A DNA stretch of 64,000 bases, taken from Terriglobia bacterium (GTDB taxonomy: Bacteria; Acidobacteriota; Terriglobia; Bryobacterales; Bryobacteraceae). The DNA is taken from assembly GCA_025363475.1 (NCBI GenBank), contig JANYDS010000053.1, forward strand, positions 1-64,000, read 5' to 3'. Position numbers and translations under genes: made by a program. This document shows, in pieces, positions 17,767 to 26,865 of this stretch. Position 1 is the first letter of the stretch, and the number at the start of each line of letters is the position of its first letter. Under the pieces are notes generated by a model. The model saw nothing but the letters and a program-made list of their open reading frames with translations, was not told where the DNA came from and did not search any database.

Positions 17767-18234
17767 ATGGGAATATTCAGTAGTGTGGTGGCCCTGATGG
17801 CGGCAGTGGCGTTGGGCCTTACGACGGGAGCACTCCTCGCGGAGGGGGCAGTTCTCGTGCCTTTCTGGCGATCGCTTCCAGCAGAAAACTTTCTCTCGTG
17901 GTACCGGCTACATGCGGTGCTCCTTCAGAAGTTCTTTGGTCCGCTCGAAGTTGCAGCCGCAATTCTAACAGCCGTTGCCGCTGCACTGAGCCGGATCCGC
18001 GCTGATCGGCGCAGCCTCATCCTCGTGATGGCAACACTTTTCGCTGTAGCCGTGCTCGCGGTGTTTCCCATTTACTTTCAACGGGTCAATGCCAGTTTTG
18101 CCGCGGGAACCATTGCGACTGACCAGGTTGCGGAGGAACTGCGCCGATGGTCGCGCTGGCACTGGTTTCGCACGATCATGGCGATGGCCGGTTTCGTGTT
18201 TTCGCTCGCTGCACTGATCGGGCGGGGTTTGTGA
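17767..18234 (+). CDS. Small integral membrane protein, DUF1772/DUF4149-like
   Basis: The 155-residue protein has four hydrophobic segments (about residues 5-30, 52-75, 82-102 and 132-152). The loop F-Q-R-V-N-A-S-F and the C-terminal R-R-W-S-R-W-H-W-F-R-T resemble the W-x-x-W/R signature of DUF1772-type (anthrone oxygenase-like) or DUF4149 membrane proteins. I cannot choose between these with certainty and no function is established for either in this context. The gene lies about 65 bp downstream of promoter copy A, so it may share a regulator with the leucine operon. Following DNA on the plus strand carries no gene until leuA. Confidence 0.7.
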   Translation: MGIFSSVVALMAAVALGLTTGALLAEGAVLVPFWRSLPAENFLSWYRLHAVLLQKFFGPLEVAAAILTAVAAALSRIRADRRSLILVMATLFAVAVLAVFPIYFQRVNASFAAGTIATDQVAEELRRWSRWHWFRTIMAMAGFVFSLAALIGRGL

Positions 18235-18297
18235 GGTGTGCCGGTAAGGGGGCGCGGCCGCCTGAGATCAGGAACGTTGCCGGGCGATAATAAGACC

Positions 18298-18498
18298 TCA
18301 CCTCAGGGGCAGTTTACGAACCCGGACGGCGAATTGATCAGCGGAGATAGCAACGCCGGCGCCAATATCCGCAGCATACAATGCCCAGACGCGCCGGATC
18401 AGGGCAGCCTGCTGAACCGAGTTGAGACCTTACCATCCGAACCAGAATGACGGAAGGTCCATCGGATCGGGACCCTGATCGAGCAAAACCCGGTTCAT
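18298..18498 (-). pseudogene. Decayed DUF5615 (PIN-like) toxin, internally deleted
   Basis: The ATG at 18498 overlaps the antitoxin stop as ATGA, the usual arrangement for these pairs, and the frame begins M-N-R-V-L-L-D-Q-G, the normal start of DUF5615 toxins with the catalytic-type Asp. After about 12 unrelated residues a TAA interrupts it. The same frame then resumes with a typical toxin C-terminus (A-A-L-I-R-R-V-W-A-L-Y, then A-V-R-V-R-K-L-P-L-R before TGA). The frame holds 66 codons where about 110 are usual, so most of the middle is missing. The toxin cannot be functional. Confidence 0.7.
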
Positions 18499-18737
18499 GC
18501 GACCTGATTCAGATAACGAACCTCATCGTCCACGGACGCAGCAGCGTAGCGCAGGGCCTGTTGAAGGTCGTCCTCGTCGAGAAATGGGTACTCGCGGAAG
18601 ATTTCTGCCCTCTCCCGGTAAGTGGCAAGGATCTCCAGCACCCTTCTCACTGTGATTCGCATACCGCGAACGCAGGGTTTACCCCCGGCCTTGCCAGCTT
18701 CGACGGTTATCCGGTCGAACACTGCGTTCGGAATCAT
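18495..18737 (-). CDS. DUF433 antitoxin (orphaned)
   Basis: The 80-residue protein is a full-length DUF433 domain: F-D-R-I-T-V-E, then G-K-P-C-V-R-G-M-R-I-T-V-R-R-V-L-E-I-L (a helix-turn-helix-like DNA-binding segment), then Y-P-F-L-D-E-D-D-L-Q-Q-A-L-R-Y-A-A. DUF433 proteins pair with DUF5615 PIN-like toxins as type II toxin-antitoxin modules. Here the antitoxin is intact but the downstream toxin is deleted and interrupted, so it may persist as a free repressor or anti-addiction factor, or be on its way to loss. Confidence 0.85.
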   Translation of the reverse strand: MIPNAVFDRITVEAGKAGGKPCVRGMRITVRRVLEILATYRERAEIFREYPFLDEDDLQQALRYAAASVDDEVRYLNQVA

Positions 18738-18951
18738 GAAATATAACAGTCTACCTGTCTGCGGGGGAAGCGGGGAGTTTCAGGGAGAGGACCGCGGCAG
18801 TTAAGGACAGGGGCGGCGGAACTCCCAGCATGAACGATGCCACGGGGATCTTGCAACATGGTCAGGCTTATACACAGAGCGCGGCTGGTCGCATATTTGG
18901 AGCACTGACGTCTACTGTTTCCAACAATCAGACGGCGGGATAGATTACAGC

Positions 18952-18996
18952 GCGGCGTGGCACTCCCCCACTTGGGGAGCGCCAGGCCGCTTTTTT
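18952..18996 (+). terminator. Strong rho-independent terminator, plus strand, with no gene directly upstream
   Basis: A long stem pairs GCGGC, TGGC and CTCCCC with GGGGAG, GCCA and GCCGC around a CACTT-type loop, followed by six T. It works only in the plus direction. The nearest plus-strand gene upstream ends at 18234, more than 700 bp away, so it either ends a long untranslated transcript or marks the 3' end of a small RNA. Confidence 0.75.
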
Positions 18997-19028
18997 AGCT
19001 CCGGCCTCCAGTGGCATTCCCCGTCTGT

Positions 19029-19127
19029 CACGTTCGATAGATTTCGCTAATACTAACCACCAATGAAATAAATTTGCTTTATTTCGCAGCCCCTCCCCAT
19101 AATTAGGACTGGAGTACCTTCCAACCT
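19029..19127 (+). promoter_or_regulatory. leuA promoter/operator, copy B of the ~100-bp repeat
   Basis: Copy B matches copy A at 17601-17700. A perfect inverted repeat GAAATAAA-TTTGC-TTTATTTC lies at 19065-19085, ending 12 bp before a -10 hexamer CATAAT at 19098-19103, so a bound regulator would overlap the -35 region. The likely transcript would have a 5' leader under 20 bases, with GGAG 12 bases before the leuA ATG. Confidence 0.6.
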
Positions 19128-20291
19128 ATGAACAATCGCGTCTGGATCTTCGACACGACTCTCCGGGATGGCGAACAGTCCCCCGGATGCAGCATGAATG
19201 TACCTGAAAAACTGCGCGTAGCCCGCAAACTGGTAGACCTCGGCGTCGATATCCTCGAAGCCGGCTTCCCCATCGCATCTGACGGAGATTTTGAAGCCGT
19301 CGATGCCATCAGCCGCGAGTACCCGCAAGTGCAGGTGGCAGCCCTCGGCCGGGCCACCAAACTTGATATCGAACGCGCAGCCAAAGCGCTCGACAAAGCC
19401 AAACGACCCCGCATCCACACCTTCATCGCCACCAGCGATATCCACCTTAAATACAAGCTCAAAATGAGCCAGCAGCAGGTTCTCGATGACGCCTGCGCCG
19501 CCGTTGAACTGGCCCGTTCTTATGTGGATGACGTAGAGTTTTCCGCCGAAGACGGAGCCCGCACCTCAACCGACTTTCTCGAACGCATTTCCCGTGCCGT
19601 TGTAGCCGCTGGCGCGCGCACCGTAAACATTCCGGATACCGTAGGCTTTTCCACCCCCGACGAATACGCGGAAATTATCGGGCGTGTAGTAGCCGCCCTC
19701 GGCGACACCGCCATCGTCAGCGTGCACTGCCATGATGACCTCGGCCTCGCCGTAGCCAACTCCCTCGCTGCCGTGAAAGCCGGAGCCCGGCAAGTCGAAT
19801 GCACCATCAACGGTATCGGCGAACGAGCCGGCAACTGTTCTCTCGAAGAGCTGGTCATGGTCATGAAGACCCGCAATGACCGCTATCCCTTTGAAACCGG
19901 CATTAATGCCGAGGCCATTTACGCCGCCAGTCAGGAACTCGCTTCCGTCATCAGTTTCGGTCCCCAGCCAAACAAAGCCATTGTCGGCGCGAATGCTTTC
20001 GCTCACGAAGCGGGCATCCACCAGGATGGTTATCTAAAGGAACGCACCACCTACGAAATCATGCTGCCGCAGTCAGTTGGAGTGCCGGAAAGCCGACTCG
20101 TCCTGGGCAAACACAGCGGTCGTCACGCCCTCAAGGCGCGCATCGAAGGCCTCGGGTTTAACCTCACCCGTGAGGAACTCGACTTCGTCTACACGGAACT
20201 CACCACCCTGGCCGACAACAAGAAAGGCCTGATGGATCCGGAGATTGCCGAACTCGCCCGTCGCAGCCAGCAGGCCCTTGCCATTTCGTAA
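19128..20291 (+). CDS. leuA: 2-isopropylmalate synthase, short form without regulatory domain
   Basis: The 387-residue enzyme condenses acetyl-CoA with 2-oxoisovalerate, the first committed step of leucine synthesis. Motifs are [13 protein letters not shown] near the N-terminus, S-V-H-C-H-D-D-L-G (metal-binding HxH), [13 protein letters not shown] and G-K-H-S-G-R-H-A-L. LeuA proteins with the C-terminal LeuA dimerisation/allosteric domain are usually over 500 residues; this one stops soon after the linker helices, and no remnant of the domain follows before leuB. Leucine feedback inhibition in the usual way is therefore unlikely. Homocitrate and citramalate synthases are alternatives by length, but the sequence and the leuBCD neighbours favour LeuA. 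Confidence 0.93.
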   Translation: MNNRVWIFDTTLRDGEQSPGCSMNVPEKLRVARKLVDLGVDILEAGFPIASDGDFEAVDAISREYPQVQVAALGRATKLDIERAAKALDKAKRPRIHTFIATSDIHLKYKLKMSQQQVLDDACAAVELARSYVDDVEFSAEDGARTSTDFLERISRAVVAAGARTVNIPDTVGFSTPDEYAEIIGRVVAALGDTAIVSVHCHDDLGLAVANSLAAVKAGARQVECTINGIGERAGNCSLEELVMVMKTRNDRYPFETGINAEAIYAASQELASVISFGPQPNKAIVGANAFAHEAGIHQDGYLKERTTYEIMLPQSVGVPESRLVLGKHSGRHALKARIEGLGFNLTREELDFVYTELTTLADNKKGLMDPEIAELARRSQQALAIS

Positions 20292-20365
20292 CACTGGTTT
20301 CGTAAACTAGAAGATCAGCATATAGCCGCCTTCCGCAGCTGAATTATTCTTTAGGAGCTTATTTT

Positions 20366-21448
20366 TTGAATCTGAATATCTTAGTGCTTCCCGGTGACGG
20401 GATTGGCACCGAAGTCACCGGCGAAGCCGTCAAGGTTCTGCGCGTAGTGGCCGCTAAATGGGGCCACCAGCTCACAATCCGCGAAGGCCTGCTCGGCGGC
20501 GTTGCAATCCATAAAACCGGCACTCCCTTTCCCGAAGAAACCGAAAGACTGTCCCTTGAAGCGGACGCTGTTCTGATGGGCGCAGTTGGCCTGCCTGAGT
20601 TTGATGAAGCCCCGCCCAGCCAGCGTCCCGAAATCGGCCTGCTGAAGATCCGCCAAACCATGGGCGTTTACGCCAACCTGCGGCCCGTGCGCAGCTACAA
20701 AGCCCTGCTCGATTCCTCACCCCTCAAGAACCACCTGGTTGATGGCGTAGACATGATCATCGTCCGCGAACTCACCGGAGGGCTCTATTACGGCACCCCG
20801 CGAGGCATCACCGGCAGCGGGCTGGAAGAGCGCGGAACAAACACCATGACGTATACGCGCGCCGAAATCGACCGCGTCACCCGCATGGCTTTCGAACTCG
20901 CCCGCAAGCGTCGGAAGAAGCTAACCTCCGTCGATAAATCAAACGTCCTTGAAACTTCGCAACTCTGGCGCAAAGTCGTAATCGAAGTTTCAAAAGAATA
21001 CAACGACATTGCCCTCGACCACATCCTCGTCGATAACTGCGCCATGCAACTGGTGCTTAACCCCAAACGCTTCGATGTCGTCCTCACTGAGAATATGTTT
21101 GGCGACATCCTCAGCGATGAAGGCGCAGTCCTTGCCGGTTCCATCGGTATGCTGCCCTCCGCGTCCATCGGCGCAAAGAAAGCGAACGGCGCATGGACCG
21201 GCCTGTACGAACCCGTCCACGGTTCCGCTCCGGACATCGCCGGACAAAACAAAGCCAATCCGTTCGGCGCCATCGGTTCCGTCGCGGCTATGCTGGAATA
21301 CAGCTTCGGCCTTGGCGAAGAAGCGGCGGCAGTCAATCGCGCCATGGAACAAGTCCTCAACAGCGGTCACGTCACGGCAGATCTTCGGCCAGCGGGAACG
21401 CCAGCCACTACAGAACAAACAGGAGAAGCAGTTTGTCAGGCCATTTAA
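20366..21448 (+). CDS. leuB: 3-isopropylmalate dehydrogenase
   Basis: The 360-residue enzyme oxidatively decarboxylates 3-isopropylmalate with NAD+, the third step of leucine synthesis. It shows L-P-G-D-G-I-G at the N-terminus, the substrate region with [10 protein letters not shown], the Lys/Asp active-site segments (D-K-S-N-V-L-E-T-S), [10 protein letters not shown] and the C-terminal cofactor segment [11 protein letters not shown]. The start is a TTG at 20366 preceded by AGGAG with suitable spacing. The end overlaps leuC by 16 bp. Length and motifs are normal for the family. Confidence 0.95.
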   Translation: MNLNILVLPGDGIGTEVTGEAVKVLRVVAAKWGHQLTIREGLLGGVAIHKTGTPFPEETERLSLEADAVLMGAVGLPEFDEAPPSQRPEIGLLKIRQTMGVYANLRPVRSYKALLDSSPLKNHLVDGVDMIIVRELTGGLYYGTPRGITGSGLEERGTNTMTYTRAEIDRVTRMAFELARKRRKKLTSVDKSNVLETSQLWRKVVIEVSKEYNDIALDHILVDNCAMQLVLNPKRFDVVLTENMFGDILSDEGAVLAGSIGMLPSASIGAKKANGAWTGLYEPVHGSAPDIAGQNKANPFGAIGSVAAMLEYSFGLGEEAAAVNRAMEQVLNSGHVTADLRPAGTPATTEQTGEAVCQAI

Positions 21449-22845
21449 GAACATTAAGCCAAAAAGTTTGGGATTGGCACCTCGTCCATGAAGAGGCCGG
21501 TGCCCCGGCGCTCATCTATATTGACCTGCATCTGGTCCATGAAGTCACCTCTCCGCAGGCATTTCAGGGTCTGCGTGACCGCAGCCTTAAAGTCCGCAGG
21601 CCTGACCTTACCGTCGCCACGGTAGACCACAGTATCCCCACCAGTGACCGGTCACTTCCCATAATGGACCCGATCGCTGCCGCCCAGGTCAACAAGCTGG
21701 AACAGAACTGCAAAGATTTCGGCATCCCCTGCTACGGCGTGCATTCCAGCCATCAGGGCATCGTTCACGTCATTGGACCGGAACTCGGCCTCACCCAGCC
21801 CGGCATGACCGTGGTCTGTGGAGACAGCCACACCGCGACGCACGGCGCGTTCGGAGCCCTGGCCTTTGGCATCGGCACCAGTGAAGTCGAAAACGTTCTG
21901 GCTTCCCAGTGTCTGTTGCAGCGTCCTTCGAAGACCTTCAAGGTTCAGGTCAACGGCACGCTGCGCGCCGGCGTCTCAGCGAAAGATATCATCCTCAAGC
22001 TGATCTCGAATATCGGCATCGGCGGCGGCACCGGCACCATCCTCGAATACACCGGGCCGGCCATCAGCATTCTCAATATGGAAGAGCGCATGACGGTTTG
22101 CAACATGTCAATCGAAGGCGGCGCACGCGCCGGCATGATCGCGCCCGACGACACCACATTCCAGTACCTCGCAGGCCGTCAATTCGCGCCCAAAGGTGCG
22201 GATTGGGATGCCGCCGTCGCCCGCTGGCGTCAGCTTCCTTCTGATCCCGGAGCCGCATTCGACCGCGAAATCGTGATCGATGGCGACACGCTCGACCCCA
22301 TGATTACCTGGGGAACCAACCCCGGCATGGGCGTCTCCATCAACGGAGCCATCCCGGATCCGTCTACTGTTTCCGACCCGATGGAACGCGAATCGCTCAC
22401 CAAGGCACTCGCTTACATGGGCCTCGAAGGCGGCAAGCCGATCCTCGGCCACCCCATCGACGTGGTTTTCATCGGCAGCTGCACCAACTCGCGCATCTCC
22501 GATCTGCGCATTGCGGCCAGTCTTCTGAAAGGCCGCAAGGTCAGCCCCAACGTGCGTGTGATGGTGGTTCCCGGTTCCATGGAAGTGAAACGTCAGGCCA
22601 TTGCAGAGGGCCTGCCCGACATCTTCCGCGCTGCCGGAGCCGACTGGCGCGAACCCGGCTGCTCCATGTGCATCGCCATGAACGGCGACCAGTTGCGACC
22701 CGGCGAATACAGCGTCTCTACCAGCAACCGCAATTTTGAAGGACGGCAGGGTAAGGGTGGCAGGACATTCCTTGCCTCCCCGCAAACCGCCGTAGCCAGC
22801 GCCCTCAGCGGCGTAGTCACTGATGTAAGAACACTGCTCGGTTAA
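21433..22845 (+). CDS. leuC: 3-isopropylmalate dehydratase large subunit
   Basis: The 470-residue [4Fe-4S] aconitase-family subunit isomerises 2- to 3-isopropylmalate together with LeuD. It shows [13 protein letters not shown] and the cluster-ligand motifs G-S-C-T-N-S and G-C-S-M-C near the C-terminus. The start was set at the TTG at 21433, because AGGAG stands seven bases before it and the protein then begins with the family N-terminus ([12 protein letters not shown]). The open frame further upstream lies inside leuB and reads as nonsense. The TTG start overlaps the end of leuB, so translation is probably coupled. Confidence 0.95.
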   Translation: MSGHLRTLSQKVWDWHLVHEEAGAPALIYIDLHLVHEVTSPQAFQGLRDRSLKVRRPDLTVATVDHSIPTSDRSLPIMDPIAAAQVNKLEQNCKDFGIPCYGVHSSHQGIVHVIGPELGLTQPGMTVVCGDSHTATHGAFGALAFGIGTSEVENVLASQCLLQRPSKTFKVQVNGTLRAGVSAKDIILKLISNIGIGGGTGTILEYTGPAISILNMEERMTVCNMSIEGGARAGMIAPDDTTFQYLAGRQFAPKGADWDAAVARWRQLPSDPGAAFDREIVIDGDTLDPMITWGTNPGMGVSINGAIPDPSTVSDPMERESLTKALAYMGLEGGKPILGHPIDVVFIGSCTNSRISDLRIAASLLKGRKVSPNVRVMVVPGSMEVKRQAIAEGLPDIFRAAGADWREPGCSMCIAMNGDQLRPGEYSVSTSNRNFEGRQGKGGRTFLASPQTAVASALSGVVTDVRTLLG

Positions 22846-22850
22846 CCAAC

Positions 22851-23453
22851 ATGAAACCCTTTCTGCCCTTTGAATCCCGCCTGGTACCCATTCCGGCCAA
22901 CGATATCGATACTGATCAGATCATCCCTGCCCGTTTCCTGAAGACCACGTCCAAGGAAGGGCTGGACAAGCAGCTCTTCTGCGACTGGCGTTATGAAGAC
23001 AACGGTGACCCCAAGCCGGATTTCATCCTCAATACGCCGCGTGCGAAGGGCGTTGAAATCCTGCTGGCGGGCGATAATTTCGGCTGCGGAAGTTCCCGTG
23101 AACACGCCCCGTGGGCGCTGACTCAGTTCGGTTTCCGGGCTGTGATCAGCACGTCATTCGCGGATATCTTTAAAGGCAATGCTTTGAAGAATTCCCTGCT
23201 GCCGATCATAGTGCCGGCGGATGTCCACGCGAAACTCTTCGCTGCACCCGACGACACCACCATTCAGGTGGACCTCGCCACCCAAACCATCACTTTGCCC
23301 GATGGCCAAAAAGTCGAATTCCCCGTCGATGAGTTCTCGAAAGCGTGTTTGCTGGACGGAGTAGACGAATTAGGCTGGATTCTCAAGAAACAGGCAGCAA
23401 TCGCAGTCTTTGAAGCGTCCCGATTGGGGACTGTCAATACTCTCGCCGAATAA
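22851..23453 (+). CDS. leuD: 3-isopropylmalate dehydratase small subunit
   Basis: The 200-residue subunit completes the LeuCD isomerase. It has the N-terminal [14 protein letters not shown] segment and the swivelling-domain motif [17 protein letters not shown]. It follows leuC by five bases. Its TAA shares its last base with the ATG of phoU, so the leucine genes run directly into the phosphate genes. Length is normal for LeuD. Confidence 0.95.
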   Translation: MKPFLPFESRLVPIPANDIDTDQIIPARFLKTTSKEGLDKQLFCDWRYEDNGDPKPDFILNTPRAKGVEILLAGDNFGCGSSREHAPWALTQFGFRAVISTSFADIFKGNALKNSLLPIIVPADVHAKLFAAPDDTTIQVDLATQTITLPDGQKVEFPVDEFSKACLLDGVDELGWILKKQAAIAVFEASRLGTVNTLAE

Positions 23454-24112
23454 TGCGGCCATTCGTCTCCGAACTCGGCGAACTCGAGAACAAGATTCTC
23501 GAAATGGGTGGTCTGGTGGAAACGGCCATCCACAACAGCATCCGTTCGTTCGCCGAACGGGACGAAAGTCTCATGGCCGGCATCCGTGAAGCCGAAGACC
23601 GCATCAACGCCCTTGACCTCGAAATCGATGCTTTTGCCACTCGTCTGCTCGCGCTCTACCAGCCGGTTGCCAAAGACCTCCGCTTCCTCACCTCCACCAT
23701 CAAAATTAACAGCGACCTCGAACGCATGGGCGACCTTGCCTTTAACATCGGGCACCGTTCTCTTTCCCTGTTGAACCGCCCTGCCGTCAACCTCCAGGTA
23801 GATGTGCCCCACATGTCCAAAATCGTGGAATCGATGGTGCGCAAAAGCCTTGACGCCTTCGTCCGCCGCGATGAAGAACTGGCCCGCGCTGTGCTGGCCT
23901 CGGACGACGAGGTGGATGAGTTGAAGCGCTCCGGAAGCCGCGAAGTGATCGGTGCCATTGAGCAAAACCGGGTCGCTGTGGCTTCCGGTTTTGACATCAT
24001 CCTGATCATTCACAACCTGGAACGCCTGGCCGATCATGCCACCAATATTGCCGAAGATGTCCTCTTCCTGATTAAAGGTGTTGACGTGCGCCACAACATA
24101 AACAATCTGTAA
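23453..24112 (+). CDS. phoU: Phosphate-transport regulatory protein PhoU
   Basis: The 219-residue, all-helical protein has two PhoU repeats with the metal-binding signatures near residues 40-90 (E-D-R-I-N-A-L-D and I-K-I-N-S-D-L-E-R-M-G-D-L-A) and again near 185-200 (H-N-L-E-R-L-A-D-H-A-T-N-I-A-E-D). PhoU restrains PstSCAB uptake and, with PhoR, keeps the Pho regulon off when phosphate is ample. It is unusual in being first in the pho cluster and in overlapping leuD by one base, so it is probably transcribed from the leucine promoter as well as any Pho promoter hidden within leuD. Confidence 0.95.
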   Translation: MRPFVSELGELENKILEMGGLVETAIHNSIRSFAERDESLMAGIREAEDRINALDLEIDAFATRLLALYQPVAKDLRFLTSTIKINSDLERMGDLAFNIGHRSLSLLNRPAVNLQVDVPHMSKIVESMVRKSLDAFVRRDEELARAVLASDDEVDELKRSGSREVIGAIEQNRVAVASGFDIILIIHNLERLADHATNIAEDVLFLIKGVDVRHNINNL

Positions 24113-24130
24113 CCTGATTGAAACATGCAG

Positions 24131-24148
24131 ATGGGAGACTGATCCCAT
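24131..24148 (+). promoter_or_regulatory. Hairpin covering the pstS ribosome binding site
   Basis: A perfect inverted repeat ATGGGA-GACTGA-TCCCAT lies in the 37-bp gap between phoU and pstS. Its left arm contains the only Shine-Dalgarno-like sequence (GGGAG), and the right arm ends one base before the GTG start of pstS. Folding in mRNA could limit pstS translation. Confidence 0.4.
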
Positions 24149-24149
24149 A

Positions 24150-25148
24150 GTGCACCGTGTCTTCGCCGCAGCATTTCTGCTTTCTTCAACCCTCTTTGCG
24201 GCAGACACAATCCACGCGGCCGGAGCCACGTTCCCCGCCCCTATTTATCAGAAATGGTTCAGCGAATTCCAGGCCGGCCATGCCGGAGTCAGTATCAATT
24301 ACCAGCCCATCGGGTCAGGCGGAGGCATCCGGCAACTGACCGAAGGCACAATCGACTTCGGCGCTTCCGACATGCCTCTGACTGACCGTCAGATAAAAAG
24401 CATGAAACGGAAGGCGCTGCACTTCCCTACCCTGATGGGCGCGGTGGTGCTCAGCTATAACGTGCCGGGCGTATCCTCTGCCCTAAGACTCACACCGGAT
24501 GCCATCGCCGGAATCTATCTGGAAACGATCGCCTGGTGGGATGATCCGCGCCTTGCGGTGAGCAACCCGGGCATCAGCCTGCCGCACAAACCCATCGAAG
24601 TGATCCACCGTTCCGATGGCAGTGGAACCACGTTTGTCTTCACCGACTATCTATCGAAGATCAGCCCGGTCTGGAAACGTCAGGTCGGGGCCAGCACCTC
24701 AGTTGCCTGGCCCACCGGACTAGGTGCCAAGGGTAACGATGGCGTAGCCAGCTTCGTGAAGCAAACCCCCTTTTCCGTTGGATATATTGAACTTCTGTAT
24801 GCTGTGCAAAACCAGATGACCTTCGCCGACGTGCGCAACGCTGCGGGCAACTTTGTTCGTCCCGATCTCGAAGGCGTAAGCGCAGCGGCTGCGAATCTGA
24901 AAGCAATTCCAGCGGATTTTCGTGTCTCTCTTACGAATCCGCCGGGTGAAAGTTCTTATCCCATTTCGACGTTTACCTGGTTGCTGATTCCTGAAGAAAT
25001 TAAAGACCCTGAGCACAGGAGAACGATCATCGATTTCCTCGGCTGGATGCTCACCACGGGCCAGAAAGACTCCCGGGCCCTGAGCTTCGCCCCGCTTCCA
25101 GCTGCGCTGGTGGAAAAAATCCAAACCCAGATTGGCCTGATTCGCTGA
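24150..25148 (+). CDS. pstS: Phosphate ABC transporter substrate-binding protein
   Basis: The 332-residue periplasmic protein starts with a signal peptide (hydrophobic residues 4-16, cleavage near F-A-A-D) and then A-G-A-T-F-P-A-P-I-Y, the canonical PstS N-terminus. Phosphate-contact segments are G-S-G-G-G-I-R, D-F-G-A-S-D-M-P-L and H-R-S-D-G-S-G-T-T. It delivers inorganic phosphate to the PstCA permease. It lacks a lipoprotein Cys, so it is probably soluble in the periplasm. The start is a GTG at 24150 directly behind a small hairpin. The stop overlaps the ATG of pstC by one base. Confidence 0.95.
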   Translation: MHRVFAAAFLLSSTLFAADTIHAAGATFPAPIYQKWFSEFQAGHAGVSINYQPIGSGGGIRQLTEGTIDFGASDMPLTDRQIKSMKRKALHFPTLMGAVVLSYNVPGVSSALRLTPDAIAGIYLETIAWWDDPRLAVSNPGISLPHKPIEVIHRSDGSGTTFVFTDYLSKISPVWKRQVGASTSVAWPTGLGAKGNDGVASFVKQTPFSVGYIELLYAVQNQMTFADVRNAAGNFVRPDLEGVSAAAANLKAIPADFRVSLTNPPGESSYPISTFTWLLIPEEIKDPEHRRTIIDFLGWMLTTGQKDSRALSFAPLPAALVEKIQTQIGLIR

Positions 25149-26038
25149 TGGGCAAGCTGGCCGCCGGGGTCACCCGGCTTTTCGCGATTTCCATTCTGGC
25201 AATCACTCTGCTGCTGGTGATTCAGCTTTGGCTGCACAGCTATGAGGCGCGGCAGAAATTCGGCCTCGGGTTCCTCACCTCCACTTTGTGGAACCCGGTT
25301 ACTGATGAATTTGGTGCCCTGCCGTTCCTCTATGGCACGGTTATTACATCGTTTCTGGCGTTGCTCATCGCCGTCCCGCTGGGCGTGGGTGCCGCAATAT
25401 TTCTGGCAGAACTGACCGGGCCGAAACTCTCGGAGACTCTTACATTCCTGGTAGAGCTTCTCGCCGCAGTGCCCAGTGTGATCTTCGGCCTGCTGGCGAT
25501 CTTTACCCTGGTGCCGTTCATGCGGAACTACGTGCAGCCGGGTCTGCAGCGAGTGACCGGGGGGATCGCCATTTTCAGCGGCCATCCCTATGGAGTGGGT
25601 TACCTGACCGCTGGCGTAATCCTGGCGGTGATGACGTTCCCGTTTATCATCTCAGTGTCGCGAGAGGCGCTGCTGGCCGTACCGCGTGAACAGCGGGAAG
25701 CCGCGCTGGCCGTGGGTGCGACTCAATGGGAAGCTACATGGGACGCGGTGATTCCCTTTGCCCGCCTGGGGATCATCGGCTCGATCTTCCTGGCGCTGGC
25801 GCGGGCCCTGGGCGAAACCATGGCCGTGACCATGGTGATTGGCAATAACCCTTCTATTCGCGCATCACTCTTCGCGCCTGGCTATACGATCGCGTCTGTA
25901 ATCGCCAATGAATTCACCGAGGCTACGGGCGACGTTTATCTGGCGGCACTGGTCGAGTTGGGGCTGGTGCTGTTTGCCCTGACGATCATCATTAACGGGC
26001 TGGCGCAGTTACTGATCCGGGTAACGACAAAGCGATGA
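25148..26038 (+). CDS. pstC: Phosphate ABC transporter permease subunit
   Basis: The 296-residue inner-membrane protein has six predicted membrane helices. The family segments are P-L-G-V-G-A-A-I-F-L-A-E-L near residue 80 and the cytoplasmic EAA loop R-E-A-A-L-A-V-G-A-T-Q-W-E-A that docks on PstB. A-L-G-E-T-M-A-V-T-M-V-I-G-N is typical of PstC rather than PstA. It overlaps pstA by four bases (ATGA), so it is part of one tightly coupled operon. Confidence 0.95.
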   Translation: MGKLAAGVTRLFAISILAITLLLVIQLWLHSYEARQKFGLGFLTSTLWNPVTDEFGALPFLYGTVITSFLALLIAVPLGVGAAIFLAELTGPKLSETLTFLVELLAAVPSVIFGLLAIFTLVPFMRNYVQPGLQRVTGGIAIFSGHPYGVGYLTAGVILAVMTFPFIISVSREALLAVPREQREAALAVGATQWEATWDAVIPFARLGIIGSIFLALARALGETMAVTMVIGNNPSIRASLFAPGYTIASVIANEFTEATGDVYLAALVELGLVLFALTIIINGLAQLLIRVTTKR

Positions 26039-26865
26039 CCCGCCGCGCTATCGTCAACAAGCTGATGTTCGCGTTGTGCGGGCTGGCTGCGTTTCTGACA
26101 GTCTCCACGCTGTTCCTGATCCTGGCGTATCTGGTGTATAACGGCGGCACTTCGATCAGCCTCGACTTCTTCACCAAACTGCCGGGGCCGTCAGGCCATC
26201 CGGGCGGGATGGCCAATGCGATTCTGGGCAGCGCCGAGATCATCTTCTTCGCGGCCGTGATCGGGTTGCCCATCGGTTTCTTTTCGGGCATTTACCTGGC
26301 GGAATCCGCGGACCCCTGGCTCCCCGCCATCGTCCGTTACACGGCAGACCTTTTGAACGGCGTGCCGTCAATTGTGATCGGCATCGTGGTGTGGACCGTG
26401 ATGGTGGTGCCACTGCATCACTTCTCCGCACTGGCAGGCGGCGTGGCCCTGAGCCTGATGCTGATTCCCATTACGGCCCGCAGCACGGAACGCTTTCTGC
26501 TGCAGGTGCCACGGGAGCTGCGAGAGGGTGCGCTGGCGCTGGGCGCGGACAAGTGGCGCACCACTGCCACCGTGATCGTTCCGGCTGCACGGCGGGGCAT
26601 TGTGACGGGCATGATCCTCGGCATCGCGCGCATCTCAGGCGAGACGGCACCACTGCTTTTTACCAGCCTCAACAATGAATACTGGAGTGCCGGATTCAAG
26701 GAACCAACCGCTTCCCTGCCCGTGATGATCTACACTCACGCCGTTTCCCCCTATGCGGACTGGCACCGGCAGGCATGGGCGGCGGGGCTAGTACTGCTCG
26801 GGCTGGTGCTGGTTGGTAACATTACGGCTCGCATGGTTTTAACCCAGGGAGCGAAGCGATCATGA
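26035..26865 (+). CDS. pstA: Phosphate ABC transporter permease subunit
   Basis: The 276-residue six-helix permease pairs with PstC to form the phosphate channel. It carries [13 protein letters not shown], the G-V-P-S-I-V-I-G segment and the EAA loop [14 protein letters not shown], and the PstA-type helix [10 protein letters not shown]. Start and stop both overlap neighbouring genes by four bases (ATGA), indicating translational coupling with pstC and pstB. Confidence 0.95.
   Translation: MTRRAIVNKLMFALCGLAAFLTVSTLFLILAYLVYNGGTSISLDFFTKLPGPSGHPGGMANAILGSAEIIFFAAVIGLPIGFFSGIYLAESADPWLPAIVRYTADLLNGVPSIVIGIVVWTVMVVPLHHFSALAGGVALSLMLIPITARSTERFLLQVPRELREGALALGADKWRTTATVIVPAARRGIVTGMILGIARISGETAPLLFTSLNNEYWSAGFKEPTASLPVMIYTHAVSPYADWHRQAWAAGLVLLGLVLVGNITARMVLTQGAKRS

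Noticed and set aside
23264-24229. Minus-strand open frame of 321 codons
   Set aside because: Antisense to leuD, phoU and the start of pstS, all of which have clear motifs on the plus strand.
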